Shown here: positions 46,027 through 58,109 of the stretch, in pieces | Layout of the letters: each line of letters starts with the position of its first letter | Position numbering within the stretch: position 1 is the first letter of the stretch | Source of the DNA: Homalodisca vitripennis | Taxonomy: Eukaryota > Arthropoda > Insecta > Hemiptera > Cicadellidae | Length of the DNA stretch: 64,000 bases | Reading direction: 5' to 3' | Assembly (NCBI RefSeq): GCF_021130785.1 | Contig: NC_060208.1 | Span: forward strand, 53,173,501-53,237,500 | Position numbers and translations under genes: made by a program | The notes under the pieces: generated by a model | Database searches by the model: none | The model's input: the letters and a program-made list of their open reading frames with translations, nothing else | What the model was told of the DNA's origin: nothing

Positions 46027-49000
46027 CTATATAATATATTTATATTTTAACTGGTTGATTGATTTTGAAATATAACTTCTTTTTATTACAAAAAAAAAGA
46101 AAAAACACTGACAAGCAGACATATGCTAAACAGAAAGAGATAGACCATTGGTTGTAATTGATTTTTTTACTCTTTTCACCGAAGAAACAATATCCTTCAG
46201 TTTGTGTAGGGAGTTTTGATACACATGGTATACAACCAAGTTGGTATAGTAAACACATTTTAAACATTATATTTACAAGCAAGCATAACTGTACAAAATG
46301 TCTGCCAATTAAGACCATTTCAGATTTGGTGTTAAAACATGAAGCAAAACACACTAAATGACCACCTGATAAAAATAATTAAGAGAGTGGATAAAATACA
46401 ATCAAGAATTATTATAATGAGTACACAATGATTAGAAAAATTGACTTGCAATAGATGGTTTTGGAAAGTAAGGAATTACAGAAAATAAGATGCTCTTTTT
46501 GTGGGAAAATGTTTTAATTTACAAATATACCTTACTTAGTTATTAAAAATCAATAATTTCATTTAAGAAATATAAAACCACGCTTAGGAATAATGTCAAG
46601 AATACATGAACTTGGCAGTATAAAAATTCAAATTTTCATAATCATGGGATATACACTTTACTTATCAATGCATTTGGGATATAAACGTCTTCAAAAAGTA
46701 GAAGTTAATAAATACAAGATGTAACTTTTAACAACATTAAATTTTTAATTTAAATTAATATTCTAGCTTGTATTTGTTCCACACTCAGAGGCTTAATTTA
46801 GTTGGAAAACGTCTATCAACAATCTAGAAGTATCCATCACCAATACTTTGTAAAGTTCCTGGGCTGCCACATAAGTAATACAATTATTACATTAACATTC
46901 ATAACAGGTTATATCCAACAACATTGCCACTCTCTGAAACTGTCCCAGGTTATTCCTGGTGGACTGTCATTCATGGAAGGTCACATCCAACAACAATGCC
47001 ACTCTCTGAAACCGTCCCAGGTTATTTCTGGTGGACTGGCATTCATGGAAGGTCACATCCAACAACAATGCCACTCTCTGAAACCGTCTCAGGCTATACC
47101 TGGCGGACTGGCATTCATGGAAGGTCACATCCAACAACAATGCCACTCTCTGAAACCGTCTCAGGCTATACCTGGCGGACTGGCATTCATGGAAGGTCAC
47201 ATCCAACAACAATGCCACTCTCTGAAACCGTCTCAGGCTATTCCTGGTGGACTGGCATTCATGGAAGGTCACATCCAACAAAAATGCCACTCTCTGAAAC
47301 CGTCTCAGGCTATTCCTGGCGGACTGGCATTCATGGAAGGTCACATCCAACAACAATGCCACTCTCTGAAACTGCCCCAAGCTATTCCTGGCTAACAGTA
47401 TACTGGCATTCATGGAGTGCTACACCCACTAACAATACCACCCTCAGAGACCGTCCCAGGCTCCTCCACTCTGGGCTTATTCCTGGCTACGAACATTCGC
47501 ATACTCGCATTCATGGCAGAGTACATTCATCAGCTATGCCACACTCTAAAACTTTTCCGGCTATCCCTAGCTAACATTATAATTGCATTCATGCAGTTAG
47601 CATCCATCAGTGTTACCACTGTCTGAAACTATTTTATAATTCTCAGGCTAATATTCTATCCCCATCATAACTGGTTCCATCCACCTGCAGTACAAGTCTG
47701 AAAGTACTTCAGACTATTCCACCTAATGTTCTTCTGGCATTCCATGACAGATTACATCCATCAGTGACTCCTCTTTTAGAAACCGCCCTGTGCAGACCTT
47801 GTTAAGTTCTACTGGCACGAATTGGTTTGTTACATCAGCGATAGGTCACTGCTTAAATAAACCCTTGGCCCTACTGGCATTTGTGATAAGATTCCATCCG
47901 TCACCTAATGTTCCTCTCTGAACTATTAGCAACTAACCCATCACCTGACAACCCTCTTTCAAATTGCTCTGAGCTACCTCTGCCTAGTGCAGTGTAAACA
48001 AACAGTTAGTACATGTTACACTCTTACTTACCTGCGGTCATCGTAGGAGTCCCGAGCATAGTCCTCGTACATCCGGCTAAAACAATTGATATTGTCTGTT
48101 AGTCACTCTAGTTCTTCACATTTTTTAATAAAGGTTAAATAGACTAATTTGGAATTATGTTACTATTGCAGAAGAGAAAATTATTGACCCAACTACGGAA
48201 GATATTGATATTTCATTTTATCATTACTAAAATAGAAAGACATTCTATTTTTACATTAATTGCAAATTGCCGCTTCAATAGTTTTAATTTCTTATTATTT
48301 TTATAAAAAGTAGTCGTGTTTGTTTTGGAGGGGATCCCCTCATATATAGAAACAAAAGTAAATATGACATAATAAATTCTGCTCATCGTAAAAAACTAGA
48401 ATTTATTCAATATTTTTACTAAAACATCTCCCAAGAAAAAACAAGAGGTAAGAATTTGTGTTGTTTCCTGACTTGTGAGATCTATTATCAGAAAATAAAT
48501 CTAATACAAACACACAATATATTCTATATTATAACATCTAAAAAAAGTTTAGTAAAATATATTTTGCATTATTTATAGTTCATCTTGAAAGTAAAAATTA
48601 TTTTCAACTTATCCTGAAAATTTGAAGTAATTATTCATTTATAAATAAAAAGCAACTTGCATGATTGATCAAGTATAATTTTATATTCAAGCATAAATAT
48701 AAGGAAAACTGATTCTTTTATTACACTATTGGATTTATTTACATATTATTTGGAACAATGTTCAATTTTCTGTACTTGGAAATAATAGTTCTTAATTATT
48801 TTGTGATTAATGTATGAAAATAAAGATGTCACTTTAAGAGAACTTGATGACATATAGACCAAAACAAGTACAAATACAGGAAATCTCCAAATGGACGAAC
48901 ACTCACCTAAATCTTGCAGAAGGCGGGGGAGGTGAGCGTCGGCTGAACATGGACCTCTCGAAGGAGTCACGCATTGGGGCGGGAGGGCCTCTCATGCTGA

Positions 49001-52000
49001 GGGGAGGCAAGGGGTCTCGCGGAGGAATAGGAGGAGGAAAGTCCCGACGGGGACCCAGATCACGAGGAGGCAGAGGGGGTAATCTCCTGTCAAATGAATC
49101 TCTGTCATCGAACCGTCCAGCTGGGCGGTCATAATAACGGTCATAGTAGCTGTCCTGGAACACAAAAGTTGGTTACTATAATAAGGCTACTTGATTATAC
49201 ACAAAACCAGATTAAAACCTTATAGTAATTTAAAAAATAAATAAATAAATAAATAAAGAACCTTTCACTGTTAATTAAACAAAAACGTTACAGTTATCTT
49301 TCAAAAACATTTAAATCAATTAAGACATTTAAACAATTATATGCAAGAAAAAAGAACAGAATTATTATAACCATCATAGATGTAATAAAAATAATACGAG
49401 ACATTAGAAAAATAGGGTTTAATCCTCATTTTTATAACCTTTACAGTACAGTGGTTCAAATTTTACGATCCCCTCTAGGGGGATTAAAACTTACTAGGTT
49501 TAAAATTATCAATGGTTTATAATTGTGCCCACAAAACCTATATTACTAAAAAATAACAGTAATACAACTTTTTTACTGTTTTTAAACAAAGAAAAAACTG
49601 CAGAGAACTTTTTGTCTCCAAACACAACTCACTTTCTAAAATCCAAATGGTTCTTAAAATAAAATTTCGTTATAATATTTATATGTGAAATATATCGACG
49701 GTAGGCATCTTTCTAATGAATTTAAATTAATAGCTTTTGTACTTTAAATCATTTATTATTCTTTCTTTACTAAATTCACTCTCTAGTGAATTCTTTGCAA
49801 AATAGGAACATGTCCAGTTAATGTTTAACTTGTTTTGTTCATCAAACTAATAATATTCCAGGGTTCATAAGTATTATGACTGGTTCTATGGTTTAACGTC
49901 CTCTTGACAACTCAATATCAGCTTATGTATTACTTTTATTGCGTTCTATATATTAGTAGATAACAGTTAACCCTGAAACTGGCCATAATTATTCTCAAAA
50001 TTGCAGGCACTTTTTGGTGATTTTGTAAGGGTTTTGTATTTTAATCACTGCTCATCTATTTGTTAAAATACAAACATTTTAAAAACATCAATGTCTTTAG
50101 AAATAAATGTAGTTTACAAAAAAAATTATTAAATATTGAATCAATTCAATGTAGTTTTTTTTAAATTACTGATTAACATAAAAATATTAGTAAATACATT
50201 TTTCTCAAATGTATAGCACCCCCTCAGGTAATATGAAATTTTTTTAATAGATCTAAATTATACAAAAGTTTGCTTATATATCTGAATTACATATTACAAA
50301 AAAATATTTGGGTGAAAGAAGTTTATTGGTACTTTTGAATAATATATCTATAAAAACTACAAAACTTAAAACAATGTTGTATAACACTATTTATTATGTA
50401 TACCACTGTGACACTTTGGAATCTATTGGATGAACAAATATTTTTTTTCTAACAAATAAATATATGTGTAGAAGAGAAAAATATGATATTTATTGAAGTT
50501 TACATTGTATAAGATATTTTTCTATGGCAACAAACTTTTTTATAATTTTTACAAAAGTCAAAATTGTGAAATAAATACCTAACGTTTTTTGATAACAATT
50601 TCTTTCATCCAAAAATTATTTATTTGAATACTAAATTTATTGAAGTTTACAAAAATGTACAGCAATCTATTTTTATCTTTATTATTTTTTTTTTTATAAA
50701 ACAAGCGATTTCACAACAATCCAACCAATTCACTAACCTAACCTCTACATTTAAAAAAAAAGAGACAGTAACAAACTTTTTATTTATACAAACTGAATAA
50801 TGAAAAGTCTAAAATATCCAAATAAATATCAAACAATACACTAATACCGGCAATGACAATAACAATAGAGAAATCAACATGGCAACCAAGCGATGCATTG
50901 TTCTTCTCCACTGGCTGACTGGCTGCTGAGTCGGTGATTGTGCCAACAGAATAAAAATAAAATACTAGTTCATAGTCATAGTTGACGATACTGTTGCTTA
51001 TAACAGTTCTTCTTCTTTGTTTTGATATAATTTTCACTATTTTCAGACATCGATAAAGTAAAAAAAAAAAATTTAATGAAGCTATTTTCGAAACATTAGG
51101 CATTTTGGGATTTTACAAGCTTTTCAAACACTTATTTTATAAACATTTATTTTCCTACTGGCTACTGAAGACATGTTTCTGAAAGCCAAGAATACACTGT
51201 TTTCAATGACGACACTTACGATCGTGTTGAACGTATACTCGCAATAGGGAATTTTGACAAACATACAGCAATTTTAGCGTGTTCGGAAATTATGAAAACA
51301 AATGGCAATCGGAAATATGAATATCCAAGTTTAGAATTTTCTAATGAAAGATATAACGTAACTATAGAACATTTTATGATATAATGTGAAACCTTGGATC
51401 TTTATCTTTAGATTTACATAAGTTTTACTTCGAACAAAGTAAAAATAGACTTGCTGAGAGAGACCATATTACGACATAGTTAATGCGTTGAAAATAGCTT
51501 AGTGCCATTTTGAAACTGTAGTTAATGCGTTGATAATCGTTTAAAGCCAGTTGCAGGGTTAATGTGCATTACTTAAAGAATATTTAACAGCATTGACCAA
51601 GTATTTTATAATGAAATAAAAATTTTTATTCATATAATTTTGATTCATATTTTAACACTAAAATTTAATAATAGTCAAAATTTTGGCATTTCTGAAAATA
51701 CTACTTTAATTTTTGGTTTTAAATGACATCCTCAAAATGCAACCAGCCAAACAAAATTTATTATGTAACTAAAATTATTTGTGATTTACGTATTTTCATG
51801 CAAAAATAAGAGTGTAAAAAGACATTTTTAACCCATAGTTTTACAATAATGTTGGTCCCCAAAACATCACCAGAGTTGGCATCCCTTTCGAAGTGCCCAG
51901 AAGATTTCTAAGACACCTTAATTTCTCACCTTTCCAAATCCACCAGTCATTCTGTCTCTGAGAAATGGTGGGGGTGGTGGTGGAGGGTATGGGTCCCGTC

Positions 52001-55000
52001 CAAACATCCTCCCGCGGAAACGATCTGGGCCCATTCTAAAAAATAAATATTTCATGCTTGGATTGGAAGGATAAACAACTAAATTACACCTAATCACTGC
52101 TATAGAAACTCTGTCATTCAATAAATTGTACAAAATAAAACCTAAACATTGACTTTTAAAATTATGCAAGACTTAGAGTTCGACCTTTGAGGAAATCTAA
52201 ATATTAATTGAGATGAGTTACAAGAAGAATTCCATAAGACTATGAAAATCAGATAGATAGAAACACTGTTGCGTTTCAAGGTTATTAGCGCATACACTGT
52301 GTGAATACAGAGCCAAACAAACTCACTTGTAAAACTTGCTTTTCTATATTTTTAGTTAGTTTGCACTAAGACTTCAAATTGAAAATCTATAATTTATATT
52401 ATTTTAAGAGTACGTTTTCATTTTGGAATTTCATCCTTTTTCAAATTTAACTTTTGCCAGCCATTTTTATGATCAGAGACAGGAAGTGGTTTGAGAAAAT
52501 TGAATACTGAAAAGGTGTATTTCTTGAAATTTACAGGTGAATTAAACACATTTACTATCTGCTGATTTAGTCAAAAGGGAGTTTTCAAGACCCAGTGGGT
52601 TGAAGCCCAGAGGGTTTTCAAAATAGGAATAGGTCTATATGTTAACCAGGTGCCCTAATAATGCTCATGTAAAATTTCAGTACAATCGGCCCAGTAGTGT
52701 TTACATTATTGAATAACACATACAAGCACACAGCACTGAGTGAAAACAATAGATTTTTGCGTAGTAGTATTATGGATCTACTAATAGTGTAATATTACTT
52801 TGCTAACAATTTTCGGACAAATCACTAAAACGCCTAATGTTTTATATAAAGAGGCACGTATTAGGGCCCACTCTTAATGTATAAATATATATCAATAAAA
52901 TCTTATTATAATTAATTATTTTCTAGACTATGGTTGCCATACAATATTCTCATTAATGTTACGTTAGATATAAAACGCAATACCCGATTGTGATAAAAAG
53001 TTATTCCTTTCCTCCGGAAGAAACGTTTTGTACCCTTTTCAATTGCAGAAACATTTGCCAATTTTGTCACATATTCCTATCTGGTAACCCATTATTTAAA
53101 CTGTTCTGTTGGGTCCAGATACGTAGTAGCAAATCCATGCCTTCATCTTCTGATGGATTCCTCTACCAAAACGGCTGTAAATCATCCACGAAACACCTAA
53201 TTCTTTAACAATTTCGATTTTGGGAAATAACACTACTTACAGTTTTAAACTAGTGAGAAACAAAGAGAGACAAATTTACCCTTATGTACAGTATACAATA
53301 CAAGGGTTATTTTGTATTGTTGGATTAATCCATTGTTATAAAATAGTTAAGTCAATGTTACTCTGTTTATTTCACAAGGCTTCTGAGCAAAGAAAACAAT
53401 GATGACTATTATCTGCAAATATGTGAAAGAATTCAAATTACCAGTCAGCTAGAATTTCCAAAGTAAGGTTTCAATTTGAATTGTTACTAGAGCTAAATTA
53501 TTTTAATAATTGTTAGTTCTTTTTTTATTGTAATTACTTAATACTTTCTAAGTTATATTGCATTTTTTTTAAGTTGCTATTCTCACTGTATCTTTAAAAC
53601 TATATTTATCTTGAGGCTCACATTATTGTATTTCAAATATGCATATCTTGTATCAATATACACAGTTTTTAATTACTGAAATAATTAAGGTTTTGTTTGT
53701 GCTATTAAAATATAAAAAAAACCGTTGAAATAAGCCTTGTAACCATGGGATGGTCTGTAAACAAGCTCAAAAATTGGTTACTTAAGTAACAAAAACTATA
53801 TCAGTAAGATTAAAGTAACCTACGGCAGAAATATAGTACCTTAGGTACACCATTGCTACCAATCACTATAATAAATTAACACAACCTTAAAGCTCAAACC
53901 GCAAAATCACTCTCAATGCGTGAAACGGGGCATAAAACTTGCAATTACCGTTTGAAGCATGAGTTCAAATTCGTAACGCTTACCCGGTTTTGGGACACTC
54001 CTTGGACCAATGACCTCCGCGGCCGCACCTGTTCAACACGACACACGTTAGTTTCGTCAAGTTTGCTATTTGTTGCTTTCCTCCTCCACCCAGGTGTTAT
54101 CCCTCTCATACCACAGCAATGCCATTTATAACGATTTCACTATATAGGACACGAAAAGAAACTGAATCCAACGTTATAAAATATCTCAGTTGATTTTTTA
54201 ATTTTACTGGAATACAACATTTTAATAGACTAGAATTTCACAATTATTTTTAACCTCAGGTCGAACTCAAAAAAGTATTAAACATATCTTTCAAAATCTT
54301 ATTTACTAACTTGATAACTAACAAATAAAGCTGTCTGAAATAAGCATATAGAATGATCTTCTCATTATATTCTTATTTTCAAATACAAAACTCTAATATA
54401 CTATATATATTGTATACTTTCCAAACCATGTAAATTCAACAATGTCTGAGAATTCCATTTTGTGTACTTTAAATTAAACAATAAAACACATATTTAAAGT
54501 CATTGATTATAAAATTTTAAAAGGTAGATAATCCAAAACACATTTAAGACTCCTTTACTTAAAAATGAGAATGTATAGCTTATAGTACCGCAAGCATTTC
54601 TCACTTTATTCAGATTATTATTGCAACTAAGCAACATTTGTTTTTATTGAATAATTGTGCAACTTCACAAGGCATATATCAGCCTGCAATGTGATGCAAA
54701 CTGTTGGGTTTCAGACTGACCAAACAGTATCATGCCAATATCAGACTATTGGTTCTTCAGTATTATACAAATTTACAAAAAATATAATGCATAAACAATT
54801 TGGGCTCTCATATATGTCCACTAAAATAAATTGCCCTGATCTTAGGGACATGTAAAATATGTTTACCTTTAAAATGTGGCATTTTATGGTGATATCCATA
54901 TTGTCTTAAAGTAGTTTATTATGTACATTACAAACAAGCCACTAGTGTTGTGAATGTGTAGGAATGCGTAAATTTATTGATTTTATTACCATCAGGAAGC

Positions 55001-58000
55001 AAACTGGAATGCATAAAGTGCCAAAATAAATTAATAACCAGTGCTATTCTTTTATTGTCGTTTAATTTGATGAAATGTGGTACAGCATGCAGCCATCAGT
55101 ATCAGTAAACTTTTTGAACATGTTTTTGTTAATTTTATCTTAAACCAAGAAACAGAAAATGAAATTAACTACGGCAGTTACGAAATTTTTTAAGTCTCTA
55201 AACTTAAAATAAATACTTAAGTACTTTAAAAGTTAATTATAATGTAGTCGTAATTATAAACATTTTCAAATTAAACGAAACTGAATCTGAAAATGTTTAA
55301 TCATAACCTTTTTTCAATAAAAAGACAGTTTATACAAGTCCAATTTTTGTCGTAAGGTTTGAAGAATCAGATACAACTTATCCGTATATAGACTACTTCG
55401 TCTAGATAATCAGAACTCAATTTTTGTGGTAAGGTTTGAAGAATCAGATACAACTTATACGTATATAGACTACTTCGTCTAGATAATCAGAACTCAATTT
55501 TTACTAATTGTTTTTTATTGTAGCATTCCATTTATAATAAAGTGATGTCTATAAAGTGATATTTTATTACATAATTTTATGTGGAAATTTTGGTTTTATG
55601 TACTATATTTCAAATTATTGAAAATTGTCTTCAGTTTGGTGAAATAGTCATATTACCTACTACATAAACATACCATAAAATTATTTAACTATAGAGAACA
55701 CATAATTACTTAACTTAACAAGACAGACTTAACAAAAGGAATGGGCATAAGCCTTATGCAAATCCACCACATTTGTGTTTCCCATATAATTGATTAAACT
55801 TGTCTTTTAACATGTCAAAGTCCGAGGCCTACCTGTAGCACTGTTCAGGATTGCCCATTCCTGGCCGCTGGCGCACCTTGCTGGTAGATATCTGAACCTT
55901 CATTGGCTGTCCATCCACCATAGAGCCATTCAGCTCCTCCACCATCTTGTTCACGTCCGGACAATCAATGTGCTATAACACGACAACCACCATATCAAGT
56001 ACCAGTTGTGTAACAAGACTCAAATTTACAATTCTCATAAAGGTCAGTTTTTTTTAATGCATTACAATATTATAAACAACAAAATTCATTAATCCCAAAA
56101 TAAATATTTTTAACACTGTAAAAACTGCAAAGAATTTTTTAATAAAAATACATATAAAAGCTTAAAAATTTTTATTATAATTTTTTTGTGAAATAATTTG
56201 ATAATTTTTACTATAGGAAACGGTTTGAGATTTCTAACCAAATACTGCTCAAAATTATAAAGCTAATGTTGGTCTTTTTAGTGATGTAAATTTTCAAGTG
56301 TTAAAGTTTATTCTTACTCAAAAAATCTAATTCATAATTTTACTTTTCACAATTAAAAAAAGGTTAAGGTTTTAATTAACTTTAAAAAAGAGCAAACCTA
56401 AGCATAAAAAACCTGTGATTTAAAACATAAATTCTAACCTTTTTCTATCCTTTGTTAAATACCATTAAACATTGGAAAATCTAATCATAAAATTCCTGTC
56501 ATTATCTGATTGCAGTAGGTCATGATCAATTTTAATATCATACTGCTATTGACTACTTGTTTAAACATAAATTTGTTTCAACAGTTACTTATGGCATTCA
56601 TTTAATCTTTTCTTCAATTAAAACTCAAAATAAATGGTTACAGTAATGCTAACTATTTAAATCCTATTATTAAACTTTTGTATTAAAAATCTTTTTTAAA
56701 TACATTTTACATTTTTCACTAACACAAATATAATGGGTGAGAAACATGCAACATTATGTTCACAAACAAATTGGACCAAAAAGTTGTTAACCCATTGCGG
56801 ATCAACGACGTGAGGGTGACGCGAAGCGAGGCGTGGACCAAAAGCACAATGACGTGACCCTCACGTGGATGACGTGGTACGGATGACTCATTTGTTTTGA
56901 ACGCTTATCGCTGTTATATGCCTCGGAGATATTTATAGTCTGTTTTCCTGGACTGACTTCCTATCTTATCTCTGGTACTCGTCCACAAATACTCCCCTCG
57001 TTATCGGTCAATAACGTTATTATTTGCGACAAATAGTTTGTCTAAGGCGTACAGTCGTGGCGTTCGATTTTCCTTTGCCTCGTGTGCGTGTACGTAAATA
57101 AAATGGGTGACAATTTACGATCATCTGAATTAGATAGACTATTATTAGAAATTGGAAGTGATGAAAGTGATATCGATAGTGTTATTGAGGATGGAGACGG
57201 TTCTATCACGCGTATTTGTCCACGTTTTCATAATTACGCGGATACTAATGTTGACAGTGACGAGCGGGCTATCACACTAAAATCCACTACTAAGACAAAA
57301 GACAGTCTCAATACAGTGTAAATATTAGATTAGTTGTTTCTTGAAGTGACAGTTTTTATTACAACATTTTTTTATAGTGTAAAACATTTGATCCGTCCTA
57401 TATCAAGCAGCTACAACACGCAAAAAACGTTAGTAAAAATGTTATGTACCTGTATTTTTACATTTTTTTAGTATAATATACTTGTTTAATATGATCTGTA
57501 TAATGTTTATATAACATAAATAACAACATAAACAAACAAAACATGTATAATTAGCGAGCGCGCTAAGCAGGCAGGTAGGCGTGCAACCACTGCGGGTGCT
57601 GCGTTGTAATACGGATTAATTCGTACTCTAAGGCCCGCGCGCGCGCTGTTTTCACGATCCGCAATGGGTTAAAAAGAAAATAAAGTGAATACAGTTAGGT
57701 TAGGTTACTCACCACAAAGCCATAATTGCGGACAATGTCACATTCGACAACAGTGCCATACTTGGCGAAGAGGAGCCGAACCTGTGGTGCTCGTGTATTA
57801 TCAGAGAGATTCCCCACAAATATCTTCGTGGTTGGTGTGTTTGGTCCCTTGCGACTAGTGGCTGCCTCTACTTTCATGGCCGACCCATGAACAAGATAGC
57901 CATTCAGATTCTGTATAGCATCCCGTCCAGACTCTTCGTTTTCCATGTGTACAAAGCCAAAGTCCTTCACCACATCGCATTCTACCACCTTTCCATACTT

Positions 58001-58093
58001 CTCGAACAAGGGCTTGATATCGGCAGAGACTGTCTTCTCTGCCAAGTTGCCGACAAAGATTTTAAAGGTTCCAACGCTGCTGAAACCTGGCAT
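43060..58093 (-). CDS. lark: RNA-binding protein Lark (RBM4-type), seven coding exons
   Basis: Coding exons on the minus strand: 58093-57713, 55972-55833, 54028-53984, 52035-51930, 49154-48907, 48076-48032 and 43105-43060. All junctions have AG/GT signals and phases agree, giving 1011 nt and 336 residues. Residues 9-80 and about 90-160 are RRM domains with RNP2 IFVGNL and RNP1 cores DFGFVHME and NYGFVHID. Residues 172-185, [14 protein letters not shown], form a CCHC zinc knuckle split between exons 2 and 3. The tail is rich in Pro, Arg and Tyr-Asp ([21 protein letters not shown]) and ends SPRRYTPY. Lark is a post-transcriptional regulator; in Drosophila it is known for circadian eclosion timing and maternal functions. 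The ATG follows an acceptor at 58110-58111, so a non-coding first exon lies upstream. The last exon is assigned by phase, splice site and sense of the sequence and is the least certain. Confidence 0.9.
44042..44660. mobile_element. TTAA-type element in lark intron 6
   Basis: TTAA at 44038-44041 is followed by CCCATTGGCCTACTAG. The inverted right end reads CCCATTTGCCTACTAG beside TTAT (44661-44664), a mutated TTAA. Tips match at 15 of 16 positions. The interior has an 82-codon plus frame (44400-44648) with several cysteines near its end, perhaps a piggyBac C-terminal relic, but no diagnostic motif. Probably a piggyBac-type MITE. Confidence 0.55.
46900..47410. repeat. Minisatellite, 72-bp period, in lark intron 6
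   Basis: Six consecutive units with exact 72-bp spacing (ATTCATGGAAGG at 46969, 47041, 47113, 47185, 47257, 47329), each holding CACATCCAACAACAATGCC and CACTCTCTGAAAC. A seventh unit with an insertion follows at about 47408, and degraded units continue to about 47930. Because 72 is divisible by three, all frames stay open and give repetitive pseudo-proteins on both strands; these are not genes. Confidence 0.95.
49971..51558. mobile_element. TTAA-type transposon in lark intron 4
   Basis: TTAA (49967-49970) is followed by CCCTGAAACTGGCC; the inverted right end reads CCCTGCAACTGGCT beside TTAA (51559-51562). The 1588-bp element has no recognisable transposase; a 107-codon minus frame at 50780-51103 is unclassified. 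A shortened relative is at 62625-62942. The CCCTG tip and TTAA target suggest piggyBac. Confidence 0.75.
55341..55494. repeat. Two tandem copies of a 77-bp unit in lark intron 2
   Basis: Units start at 55341 and 55418 (CAATTTTTGT then GGTAAGGTTTGAAGAATC or a near match) and a third partial start lies at 55495. The two copies differ at only a few positions, indicating a recent duplication. Confidence 0.95.
56791..57668 (+). mobile_element. piggyBac-type non-autonomous element in lark intron 1
   Basis: TTAA (56787-56790) is followed by CCCATTGCGGATC; the right end is GATCCGCAATGGG followed by TTAA (57669-57672). The 13-bp ends are perfect inverted repeats. Near the left end ACGTGAGGGTGACG and CGTGACCCTCACGT form subterminal inverted copies. 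The 878-bp element keeps only the first part of its transposase gene (57103-57321). Its right end is about 40 nt from the splice donor of lark's first coding exon. Confidence 0.9.
57103..57321 (+). pseudogene. piggyBac transposase N-terminal fragment
   Basis: 72 codons from ATG (57103) to a stop, starting [20 protein letters not shown] and continuing with an acidic Asp/Glu/Ser-rich stretch ([13 protein letters not shown]). This is the style of piggyBac transposase N-termini, which precede the DDE domain. The catalytic region is deleted. The upstream 300 bp contain the element's 5' end and GC-richer leader. Confidence 0.6.
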
Positions 58094-58109
58094 CTTGAAT
58101 TCTTATATC

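Noticed and set aside
46802..47574. Repetitive proteins on both strands (up to 216 codons)
   Set aside because: They are by-products of a 72-bp tandem repeat whose length keeps all frames open.
48844..49134. Glycine-rich 96-codon plus-strand protein
   Set aside because: It is the antisense of lark exon 5, whose minus-strand reading fits the gene's phase and splice sites.
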